Below, in pieces: positions 54,117 to 64,000 of a DNA stretch of 64,000 nt (the stretch's first letter is position 1; every line of letters begins with the position of its first letter). Made by a program: the position numbers and the translations under genes. Source of the stretch: Macrophomina tecta (taxonomy: Eukaryota; Ascomycota; Dothideomycetes; Botryosphaeriales; Botryosphaeriaceae); the NCBI GenBank assembly GCA_024180945.1, contig JAKSGN010000007.1, positions 1,550,001 through 1,614,000 on the forward strand, in the 5' to 3' direction. Below the pieces are notes generated by a model. The model had not been told where the DNA came from. It did no database searches and saw nothing but the letters and a program-made list of their open reading frames with translations.

Positions 54117-56483
54117 GCCGAGAGACTGCATCGTGACAAAACGCGTGTGTTGTAGTAATGACGGTAATGGTGCAGGATTCTAAATGGTGTCTTTTCTTTT
54201 TTCCATGCTGGAAATTTTTGTCTACCGGGGAGGAATAATGCAGCTTGCGGAGGTTTGTGTCCTCGATACGTCTTTCGTAGTATGCTTGCTCTGTCCCGGG
54301 TTCAGGGCGTGTACTCCACACTGGCAGATTAGTATTAGTAGCCTACGCACCTTATTTCCCGCTTATAGATAGCGTGGTAATATTTTCTAACGATGTCTTT
54401 GTGGATAGTCATGCTGACTTTTGATCCTGACGTTGACCGAAAATATTTATTGGTGTTGTTGACTCGGGACAAAAGCGTGCATGCACGAGATTGCGTCATT
54501 GTCTGTAATGAGTCTTTCCGAGGAGCGAATGCATCTATGAGGACGTCGAAATCAAATAAATATCTAAAAGCGTAAACCGAAAGAACGGGGTGGATATGCG
54601 TTAGAACACAATATTTCAGTCATCCCTTTCGAAGATTTGAATCGGCAATGGGATGTTGTTGCTCTGGGCTAGTAGTATAGGTATGTACATACCGTTTGGC
54701 CGATGGTCAAAGCTGACTGCTACCTACTTTATGTGGGCCTACACAGCCATGACACTAGTGGAAAATTTTGGTTTCGCCGTATTATATTAGCTTCTTCCTC
54801 TTCCTCTCTCTCTTCTCCTGGTACGATGCCAGAGCGTAAAACCGCTAAACCTTGATGGTTGACAACGTACCCAGCTAGGGTACATGGTCACCTTTGTCCA
54901 GGGGTTCTACATCCTTGGAACCTGCCATCCTCCCCACCATGAATATCATCCTTGACGGCCTGCTGCGTTTTCGGTGCAGTACAAAGACCTAGGGAAATCG
55001 AATTGGAGGTCAACAGAAGACGGAAAAGTGGAGGCTTCAAAGGCAAGACTACAACAATGGCGCCTTACTACCATCACTATGACCATCGAATCATGCAGCA
55101 ACATATCAAAAGCATGAGATTAATAGACGTCGCAAATCAAAAAAAAAAAAAAAAAAATTGTCGCTGCATCTCCTGCCGCGAGATAGATCAGTTAAGAGTC
55201 AGGTTCGCATTACGATGTCACTGTCACAGTCGAGCTGGCTAGTGATTTTTTTTTTTACCAAATGTAGTTCGTAACATAACATGAGGATACGAGGTGCATT
55301 CCGTGCCTCCATCTCCATTCCATGCCTCACACTACTTGATGAACAAGCACCACACGTTCAATAGTGTTCTTGCGGGCGGAGACGACAACCTAGATACCTC
55401 TTAGAGATGATCAAATTCGGGCTTGTGATAATTCGCATCCTCGTTGCTGGGCATGGCAAGCATTCTAGTATCTCTCAATATTTTCCACCTAATGGGCGTG
55501 AATATTAAGAGCGCTCGGTCTACACTATGGCATCCTAAAAAGAGGCTCGGCTTCTAGCATTTCGTGCGGACAGGCATGAAGTCAATCTCTCCAGAAGTTG
55601 CACCCGGATAGTTGATTCAAACCTCTGGCAAGGATAGAAAGGATCTCGCTGTGGCATCTGTAGCTGTGTCGCGTGAAGCCGGTGAAACCGCATCGCAGGG
55701 ACAGCATGCGATTTCACGAACAGTGAGAAGGCAGCATTACTCAAAAAATTTCCCATATCTGGAGTCTTCACCAACTTGGTGTTTAGGAAATCGAACTCAA
55801 AGATGACTTGGATCATCCCATGTCATTGCTCTGCCGGGATGGTATGAAAGAAGCCCTCGAAAGAAATATAGCCTAAATTTGACAGCCCCTTTTATCTCCC
55901 AGAGCAGAATACATTGTACAGCAACCCAGCTTGTCCTTTTCGCAATATTTACCAAGCGCTAAGCACGCTGAAGTTGCCCAAGATGCAGGGACAGCACAGT
56001 AGATGACTTTATCCCGAATAGCCGTTCGAGACAAAATTCATCCAATAGTAATCCCGACAGGTCTTGTTCTCATCGTAGGGCTACTGCTACGCACTCCCGG
56101 CAACCTGCCTATTCCGGCTTCGGCGCTCTCTTCCAACTACCTCTTCTGCTTATTCGGTTGCCTAGCCGCCCCCCCACCCCCTCCGACTGTACTCTGTCCG
56201 CATTTATCTTACACAAGCGGATTTCTTGCCTCCTTCCCATGAGTCTGGTTTGGCCCAGGACCACCACGTAGTCTTCGATCAGACGATGCCCGAGGATGTG
56301 CGAATGAGGGACAATCCCAAGCCCAGACTCCGGAGAAGATGCAGCAGGGCGGAAAGCGCGTTGTAGCAACCGCTTCATCGAATCCAGTTCCGGGTGCTGC
56401 TCCGCCTGCGGATAAGGGATGCCGTCGATTCCTTTGCAGTTTGTCCCGGGAATATTGACGCCTTTATGCGCTCAAGTCGGCAC
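54117..56483. other. Gene-poor stretch with A/T homopolymers
   Basis: No recognisable gene. It contains A19 near 55139-55157 and T9 near 55246-55255. Part of 56.0-56.48 kb may be the 3' region of the minus-strand transcription factor. Confidence 0.45.
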
Positions 56484-57856
56484 CTACCCAATCTCTTCAA
56501 TCGGCCACCTCAGCAACGAGCGGTAATACGGATCCAACTGCCTGTAGATAAGCGAGATGAGATGCGTTCCCCGCCCCTTCACCCACCACACCGAGTTCAG
56601 GCGATGCAGCAACGCGCTGTAAAACCCGAAGATGAGCAGAGCATGCGGCTTGTACTGCGTCAGCAGCGCCAAATACTCGTCCGGGGTGCGATAGATCCAC
56701 ACAAAAATGCTGCGCAGCTCCTGATCGGCGGTACTGCCGGAGCGGCCAAAGTACGCAAACGCCCTGGACAGCTTATCCGTCGCCTCGAGATAGACCCTCA
56801 GCTCCTCGGGGTCTGCGACATCGCGCTGCAAGAACCTCCGCAAATTCATCAACTGCTCGTCCTCGACCGGCGGCGGACCCTCCTCGGCCAACAGCTCATC
56901 GTCCAGCAGCGGCACATTCGCCTGGCGCACCATGCCCGCAATGTTATCGGCGAGCAGCCACTCATGCGTCTCTTTCCCAACCGACGCCACGCCGCGCAGC
57001 AGAAACAGCCAATTCGTGATGCCCTCATCCCCGACGATTAAGAAATCATCCGGGGCGCGGGGCATCGCAAGACTGAAGACCGCCGTCAAGCTGGCGAACA
57101 CAAACACGGCAGCGCCGTTCTCGGGCGTGAGGTTGTGCAGCAGCGCCATGGGCTCGCGCAGGCTGAGGCGGTGCTGGGCGAGGGCGCGCGCGAGGTAGAA
57201 GTCGCGCTCGTCCGGGTCGGACTTCCACTGCGCCACGTGCAGCGCCGACACGGCCAGCATCGCCCGCAGCACGAACTCGTGCCGGAACGCGATGCGCGGC
57301 ACCTCGAGCCGCCACAGATTGCGCACCTCCGGGATCGAGGACATGGTGTGCGACGTCGATGTGATGAAGTTGTACATCAGCTCCAGATCGACCACATTGA
57401 GCGGGAGCTGCTTCGCCGCGTCCAGGCCGTTGGTGTTGCTGGCGTCGTTCTGCGCGTCACCACCACCGCCGCCGCCGCCGCCGCCGCTGCTGCTACTGCT
57501 GCTGAAGCGCGGGTCGATGGGCGGCGGGGCGTGGGGGTGGTGGTGATGGTGGTCGTCGGCGCCAAGCATCACCCTGTCTCCCTGCGGAGATGTGGTTGAG
57601 CCGCATGCTGCTGCCGCTGGACTGGCCGAGGCCGACTGCGGGGAGGCGTGCGGCTCGGCGTCCAGGTAGTCGCATCTTATGCGATGCTTGACGCAGTTGC
57701 CGCACTCGGGCCTGGATTCATCGCACTGGACTGGGGTGTCAGCAAGGGTACTGTAGATTTTCCGCGTGGGTAGGCATCGACCTTGATCTTGCGGCGCTTG
57801 CAGTTGGCGCAGCCGGTTCTAGACTTGCGGTGTCCCTTGCGCGGTCGAGGAGGCAT
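56484..57856 (-). CDS. Zn2Cys6 fungal transcription factor
   Basis: Exons in transcript order are 57782-57856 and 56484-57725, giving 438 aa. The binuclear zinc cluster is built across the 56-bp intron: CANCKRRKIK then CDESRPECGNC and RIRC (about residues 16-43), with spacing C-x2-C-x6-C-x6-C-x2-C-x6-C. A basic stretch precedes it. His-, Pro-, Ser- and Gly-runs (about residues 75-110) follow, encoded by CAC/CCG/AGC/GGC repeats. The C-terminal part is a middle-homology regulatory region like that of sterol-uptake-control (UPC2-like) factors: MYNFITSTSHTMSS, VPRIAFRHEFVLRAMLAVSALH, SLREPMALL and NAAVFVFASLTAVFS-like spacing. It should bind CGG-containing sites in the nucleus. A further 3' exon is possible because GGGTAGGT overlaps the stop. 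Confidence 0.87.
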
Positions 57857-58426
57857 TGTCGAAGACGCGAGCTGGAAAGTCGCTCGGCGCGTAGGGCAAA
57901 GACGGCTTGTTTGTGGTTTATACAAGAGAGGTTATGCAAGGCGTGGCGTTCTGCGCCGGATGGGCTGGTCTCCGGGCGGAATGGACGAGTCTAAAATTAG
58001 GCGTGATTCGACGCAGCTAAAGGGTGGCCGTCTAGATTCAAGCCTCCGCGACGCGTCAACTGTAGAACGAGCCAAGAAGCGCTGGAGCCTCGCCCCAATC
58101 ACCGCGCGCTGAAAATGCGCCGCAAGCCCGCGCCTGCTGGGATCCGGCCGATCCGGGCACAGCCCTATCTCGCATAGCTTCCAACCGTCGTCATCACCAC
58201 TCTGCAACGAGCCTATGTTTAGATGCTTCAATTTCTAGCCCATCTCAGTCGCCCGGTGTCGTCACCCACCTGCTGCAGCTAACTAAAACGGAGAGAGAAC
58301 TCAGAATCCTGCCGCTCGCCTGCTGCTGCTTGCGCTGCAGCTACTTGGCAACGCCCGTCCTGCCCTCTTGACCATGACTAGCCAACCCCAAAACGCCTGT
58401 GCATCTATTTTACAGCCGCTGATTCG
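57857..58426. other. Intergenic region
   Basis: No gene is seen. It holds the promoter of the Zn2Cys6 gene and the 3' flank of RSC9. Confidence 0.5.
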
Positions 58427-61400
58427 CTAAACCCCCGCGCTGCTGATGTCCCTCATGAGATCGTAAATCCCCTCCTTCAGTGATTGATTATGCGCCATGA
58501 CGAAGAACAAATCGTCCTTCACCGGAGCAAATACCTTCCTGACCCATCCACACTCGTCCGTTTCCATGTCCGTGTCTCCGTTGGCCTGTTTCTCCGCCTG
58601 CGCCGGAACTGCACTCAGCCGTCTCGCAAGATTGCGCAACACCATGGCCGAGGCGCCGGAGAGGCTCTGTGCAACACTCCGTTCATCCATCGCCGTGTTG
58701 AGCCACTGGATCTCGCTGGTCTGCTCTCTTATAGCACTACTACGGAGCGATGGCAGAGACCCGTAGTACTGCTGGTTCAGTGTCGACGCTGCATCCAGCA
58801 CTGAGTTGGTGGATTGGTTGTGTTGGTTGCGCATCTGCGACTTGTCCGAGCTGTCCGGCAGATGTGTCTGCACATGCTTTCCAACCTCAAACACTGTTGG
58901 CTCCTCGCCAGCCCTCGAGAAATGAAGACACCCTCCCCATCGGCAATCGATCTTCTTCGCTGCTTGCCCCATTGCCTCGCTCTCTTCGCCCGTCCCGTTC
59001 GTCGTCGACTCCTCAACCTTCCATTTTCCCTCCGAATCTTTCGTGAGCCCCAAGTGCTTCCGCAGAACGTGCTCCCAGATCTGCTTCGGTTCCTTGACGA
59101 ATTCTCCGCACTCTTCGCCACCGGACTGTGAGCCTGACGGAAACGACGGAGGTGACACCCATCGACACTTGATGTAAGGTCGATTCCTCAGGTCAACAGG
59201 CACACTGCGAGGTCGAATGCCTTTGATCGTGTATTTTTGTACGCCGCCTGCAGTGATGACTTGCGCTGCTGCCGAAGGGAACGTGTTAGAAACATTGGTG
59301 ATGAAATCTTTCGCAGCCATCATCGGCTTCGGAAGCTTCGCTGGAGTCGATGGTGGCGCTGAGCTTCCTGGTGTTGAAGGCAGCGATGACGAAGTGTGCT
59401 GAGCTGTTAGTTTCTGGATGGGTCCTTGGAAAGCTGCATTGTAGGCTGTCCATAGGGCGATCTGTGTGATTTCTCCCAATGGATCCTCTTCGAAACATGT
59501 CTTAAGCCTGTTAAGCAGTCAGCAAGCAGTTACCAGCTTGTCCTTCCAGGATAAATACCATTGGGAGCTGCGGTCTGGCTCATCCAGCGAGAGAAGCTGG
59601 TCGATTATCGATGCTGCGAGTTTTGGCGCTGTTTCAGGAGTGGAACCGCCGGATTTGCCCGATGGTTTTGTTTGAGCTGGTGTCCTGATTGTCTGTGCAT
59701 TGTATAACAGCAGCCTAACCAATTGCTTCACCAGTGATTCAACATCGATATGCTTCGTCAAGGTTTCCACGTTTTCAGTCGTGGCGGTGTAGAGGTAAAG
59801 GAAATCCAAGCACGCTTCACGCAAATGCTCGTCCTCGACCAGCAACCACTCTGAAACGTATTGGATGATATGAGTGGGCACGTTGGTCAACTCGTATCTC
59901 GGGTTCGCGTTCATAGCTATCCGAGACAGAGCTCTTAGTGCAGTAATTATGGTACCCCGATCATTGGAATCCAGTTGGGCCAGGAGAGACTGGTAGAGAT
60001 GATGATCCGAATCAAGCATCCAGTATCTAGACAGCTGTTCGGCAATCTCGAGAGCATAATGCTTGAGCTCTATCACAGCCGGCCGCGGTGGTAGGTTGAG
60101 TGCAATGGTGATGAAATCCTGTATCAATGGCAATTGAGCGACGTAGTGCGCATTTGCATCCAGCATAACTAGATTGCGGATGACCAGGCCGGCTTCATTG
60201 ATGCGGCCAAAAGCCTCACTGAATTCTTTCGTTTGGACATCGTCGGTGAAGTCCAGAAGGGCGTGGGAGTGGATCTTGCGAAGGAGGTCCGGAGTGCCAT
60301 TGATGCCATTCAGGGTGTCGTTCCTCTGAAGAGACTCGTCCTCACAATAGCAAATCTCCCAATGTATGCCATAGAAGAGAGTGCTGACCTCAAGAAGCCG
60401 TTCGATTAGAGCTTCTGCAAGGCCTGGAAAGCCGTCGAACCGGTACTTGTCGCCTCTTTCGTGTGATATCTTAACGAGGTGGTGCAATGCGTACGCTTGC
60501 TCCTCGACGCTGCCTGACTGGAGGGCGAGCAAAGCCCGGATATAAATATTGGGTCCGGTGAAACCCGCTGACGACGTCAGTCGAAGTCTTGCTAATATGC
60601 GGTATTTACTTACTGCCGGGCAGCATCATGCCCTTGTTTGGTTGGGCCGGCCTTGCATATCTGCTCGTCATCCGACTACGCAGGTTTCGGAAGTGCTCTG
60701 GGTTATTGCTGGGCGTCACGACCGGCTTGACATTTGAAGGGACGACCGGTTTGGGCTCGTAGTTCGCGATTATACTCATGCTGTTACCGCCTGAGTTCAA
60801 CGAACCGTTCGGTTGGGAATAGGAGCCCGGTGTGGGGGAATTGTGCTGGCCGGAGGAGCGCGTTTGTCTCGAAGACACCTCGGGTTGGAAGAGAACTCGT
60901 TGCGGCGGGGCCTGACGGAGGGCTGTATGGGGCGCGTTAGTTTGATTATTATGCATGTTACCCGTAGCGAATGACAGGGAGGGATGTAGTGGGTTGGAGG
61001 CTGCAGGAATGATGCCAGTCCAAATAAGGCGTGCTCGCCCAGATTACCCACCTCGAGTCACCCTGCCAGTGCTGCCTGGTGGTTCATCAATATCCATCTT
61101 GTCTTCCTTTGGTGTCTTCTCGTTCTCGTCGTCTGAAGCGTCACTATCCTTATCTTGACCGTTGGCGAGACTCTCGAGCTCTCGGTTGTTCGGGGCCAAA
61201 AAGTTCTCTTTGGTGCGGGTGAGAAGATTTCCACCCTTCGCAGTGACGTCTTCCAAGATCTCTTTGGGTGGAGGCTCCTTCCCGTGTAAGTTTGTGATCT
61301 CGTAGGCTCTAAGTCGGGTTAGCGACAGACTCCAATGCGGCGACGTGGTACATACGCCAGATTGTAGTAGTATGCTTTCTTGACAAGGAAGGCGTGGGTG

Positions 61401-61717
61401 GTGAGATTCTTGTCGGAGGGAATGAATTCGGCAGCGATGCGGCGCCAGGCTAGTTTGTTGTTCTTGGTATCGGAGACCTTGTCGTACCCGCCCTCTTCAC
61501 AGACGCGTTGATAGAGGCGGTACAGGTCCAGGTGATTGTGACCGACCTTTGGTTCGTGATCCAGTGTGGTGCTGGGCTGGGATTAGTGGCAATCGCAGGC
61601 AAGGGAGGCTGGGCACAGATACCCTCTCTTTGCATGATACTGCTCCAACTTTTTCATGAACTCATCGTACTCAGGCGTGCGTTCGACGGAGGATTCGCGC
61701 GGTCTCGCTGGGGCCAT
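58427..61717 (-). CDS. RSC9: RSC9-like chromatin-remodelling subunit (ARID domain, C-terminal zinc fingers)
   Basis: Exons in transcript order are 61623-61717, 61356-61571, 61052-61308, 60614-60922, 59559-60567 and 58427-59507, giving 988 aa. The ARID DNA-binding domain (residues about 10-110) is built over three exons: EYDEFMKKLEQYHAKRG-TTLDHEPKVGHNHLDLYRL-like sequence, then VCEEGGYDKVSDTKNNKLAWRRIAAEF and KKAYYYNLAAYE. A charged linker follows (DSDASDDENEK, EDKMDIDE). The long helical ARM-like middle has QAYALHHLVKISHERGDKY, IHWEICYCEDES and GLVIRNLVMLD. Near the C-terminus come CRWVSPP...WEHVLRKHLG and CRWGGCLHFS...GKHVQTHL, zinc-finger-like pairs. RSC/SWI-SNF complexes move nucleosomes at promoters. 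All five junctions keep frame. It is divergent from the gene at 62151, with 433 bp between starts. Confidence 0.92.
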
Positions 61718-62150
61718 GTTGTCCGGCAGACGGAGGTGATTTGCGCGATTGGAGGCGGTCGGCGCGCGCTGCGGGGAGGACGGCGCGATCTCAGGGAGTG
61801 GCACAGGGCGAGACGCGCGCGCTCGTCAAGGCTCGGTGGAGGAGATGCGCGGCGATGCGACTGTGACGCCTGAGCTCGCTCGCTGCTTCGCGACGCCCAT
61901 GTCCGCCCGGCCCAGGTCGCGCGCCAGGGCCGTTCTCCAGCCATCCCCAATCAGGCACTAGCGCGGATTTCCCGCAGCCGCATCTCGCCCGTCACCTTTT
62001 CAACACCATGCCGCGCATCACCAACCGCCGAGACTCACCCGCTTCTTATTTCCACGCCCCACCTACTCGCGCTCATCCAACCAGTGGGGCGCGTAACTCA
62101 ATAGTTGTCTTTGGTAGAGCGTCTACCACCGTCACCGGCAATTTCTCACC
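61718..62150. promoter_or_regulatory. Shared upstream region of RSC9 and the Rec114-like gene
   Basis: The two start codons face away from each other. No coding or RNA feature was seen in between. Confidence 0.5.
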
Positions 62151-63653
62151 ATGGCTTCGAACATCTCCCTCAGTGTAGAGAAATTCTCCTACACCGACTC
62201 GCCCCCAGGACAACTGCGCTGGCACCATGACATCAGTTCTGGCATCGTTTTTACCTACTCTCCGCCATATCTCAAGGTGACCCTCGGGAGGAAAGTGCTA
62301 GTATGACTCAGATTGCTTGCCGGACGCCGGATGGGAATCGTACTCGACTGACCCGCTCTCTGATTCCAGGACTCATTTGACGCACACAAGCAAGTTCAAG
62401 AAACAGAGGAGACCATCCGGGCCATGACTTCGAGCGGCATCACAGTGTCGAACGACAAGCTTCCCGTCTCAGCCATGATCCGCGAAGGTCAACCCGCTCT
62501 CGCAATCAAGCATGCACGATCGTCGAAAGGTGTAGGTGGTCAATTCTGATAGTCTTGGACGATCACGGAAACTGACTTCGATACGCAGGCCAGACGTATT
62601 CAGGTCAAATTCCCCTCTACAGACGACCTAACGATTGCCCGCGACATTATGCGACGGGCAGGCATCCGTGTCTTCAACAACTCTGCATCTTCTAGGCCAT
62701 CGACTGCGCAAACCGGCATTCGACCTCTGTCAGAGCACAACGCAGGAACCCAGTCAATAATCATTGCGCCACAGAGCGGGTTCGAATTTCTCCATAGGAC
62801 GGCCTCCGCAACACTACGAGGCTCGGAAAACCCATCCTCCTCTCCTCGTTTGCGCAGATCCGCCTTCAAACCCCCCATGCATGATGCTCCCAACAGACTG
62901 CAAATCTCTCAAGACTATCCACAAGAGCGGATTTTCACAGAAACTTCGACTGACGACAGGCCCTCCACCGCACCGAACTTTGGGTCCGACGAGCCCTTGA
63001 GTGCAATGATGCCTCCGAGACGTGAGCTGCCTTTTAATAGGCCCTATCTACGTGACTCTAGCAAGCGCTTCATTCCAGATGACGGATTTGCTGGAAGCTC
63101 TACTGTCACCATGACGCCATCATCTTCCACACAACGTCCATCTACCGCCGACTTGCCTCCACTCAAGCAGCCAACTTATGCTACTCGTTCAACAACAGTG
63201 ATTGAAAAGAAACCGAAGGCTCCGAACGTGCCACTTACACAGGACTCTGAACTATTGCGGGATCAGTACATTCCAGCGTTTCTGGGCGCTTCCGAGGCTC
63301 TCAGAGATGAGTCACCGCGTCCCAGACCTTCGCTTCTAAAACGTCCTTCATCTGCCCTCAAGGATCTGGAAGATATCAACAAGAAGCAACGGTCTGATCC
63401 GAGCGCGAAAGCCAAACCATCCACCGACAGCCTCAGGGCTGGTGGTAAAGAGAACTATAACCTGACTGACCTGATCAGCCAAGCAGCTCATTCGAGTGAT
63501 CCAAGAATCCTCCCATCGTATGCAGCTCAACCGCAAGAAGTAAGGGACAACATACTGAGTGAATTCTTTGTTAACTGCATTGAAGATGATGACTTCATTA
63601 CGCTCTGTCAAGACGTTGCCGCAAATTGGCGCCGCATCGGGCTGGGGCTGTAG
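62151..63653 (+). CDS. Probable meiotic recombination protein Rec114 (PH-like N-domain)
   Basis: Exons are 62151-62276, 62370-62531 and 62589-63653, giving 450 aa. The N-terminal 120 residues form a beta-rich PH-like unit (ISLSVEKFSYTDS, LRWHHDISSGIVFTYS, GQPALAIKHARSSKGARR, IQVKFPSTDDLTIARDIMRR). These resemble the conserved sequence motifs of Rec114/Rec7. A long disordered Ser/Pro/Arg linker follows. A short C-terminal helix block (LSEFFVNCIEDDDFITLCQDVAANWRRIGL) matches the position of the Mei4-binding helices. Rec114 works with Mei4 and Mer2 to allow Spo11 double-strand breaks in meiosis. The family call rests on architecture and motif resemblance, because these proteins diverge fast. Alternatively it is an uncharacterised ascomycete protein. 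Start context caccATGg is good. Confidence 0.6.
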
Positions 63654-64000
63654 TGTGCTGATTCCTATATCTGTTATGCTTTTCCGAACCACGAACGGGT
63701 CAGCTGTTGCATTGCGAATTTCTCGCTCATGTGCTGCTTTTCCTTTAAGATACAAGCGTGGCTGATTATATACTGTTTGACTTACTCAGGCAGATAGTCC
63801 CCCGGGTAGAGGAATGTCGGAAGTATTGAAGTAATCCAAAATACCTTGCTTTAGTGGCCTATTTCCCAAGGGTAGAGGTATTCTAGATTTATTGCTAATA
63901 CTTTTGGAAGAGCCCATTTGCTCAATCCATTGCTAGTGCTCAAGCCGCGCCTATCTCTTCCGTTCCGTTGCCTCGTGGCACGAAGTTTATTTTGTATACT
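63654..64000. other. 3' flank, window end
   Basis: No gene is seen. Confidence 0.5.

Noticed and set aside
56003..56480. An extra 3' exon of the Zn2Cys6 gene
   Set aside because: A GTAGGT donor overlaps the stop codon, but no downstream exon with a convincing acceptor and family sequence was found.
56394..57041. Plus-strand frame opposite the Zn2Cys6 gene
   Set aside because: Shadow of the coding strand; no recognisable domain.

Overview
The window looks like a piece of nuclear genome from a filamentous ascomycete (Pezizomycotina). Genes on both strands carry many short introns (about 46-129 bp, GT-AG, one GC-AG). The gene families are typical of that group: HET-domain and DUF7025-type AAA remnants, a Dal5-type permease, a Pth11/rhodopsin-like membrane protein, a cAMP-receptor-like GPCR, a Zn2Cys6 regulator, RSC9 and a Rec114 candidate. 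Gene models were built by hand from translated frames and splice signals. All intact multi-exon models given here keep frame across every junction.

Layout. 1-6 kb: the 3' part of a laccase fused to at least two hevein-type chitin-binding modules, a nucleotide-sugar/triose-phosphate-type transporter, and a Gfo/Idh/MocA oxidoreductase. 6.7-8.4 kb: a decayed HET gene. 8.9-10.6 kb: a fumarylacetoacetate-hydrolase domain fused to a catalytically degenerate alpha/beta-hydrolase domain. 13.4-14.8 kb: a GPCR, inside two gene-empty stretches. 17.5-18.3 kb: an SDR. 19.1-21.3 kb: broken HET and AAA genes. 21.5-33.8 kb: a metabolic block with a Dal5-type permease, a beta-carbonic-anhydrase pseudogene, an aldehyde dehydrogenase divergent from an SDR, a sugar-porter MFS and a cyclase-family hydrolase. 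35.6-37.2 kb: a Pth11-like protein with a 20-nt exon.

37-51 kb is the transposon-affected part. Two different, apparently complete hAT elements (37951-40675 and 46410-49269) each have perfect 8-bp target duplications, matching terminal inverted repeats and an uninterrupted transposase. Each is inserted in a coding exon of a minus-strand gene, a DJ-1/Hsp31-family gene and a secreted multidomain protein gene. A secreted M28 aminopeptidase lies intact between them.

52.6-64 kb returns to ordinary genes: a secreted FAD oxidoreductase, a Zn2Cys6 factor, the chromatin remodeller subunit RSC9, and, divergent from RSC9, a probable meiotic Rec114.

Main points of interest are the two young hAT insertions with host genes that can be traced across them, the chitin-binding laccase, the FAH/pseudo-hydrolase fusion, and the cluster of decayed non-self-recognition genes. 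I saw no CRISPR array, rRNA or convincing tRNA. No previously undescribed multi-gene defence or mobile system could be demonstrated from the sequence alone.
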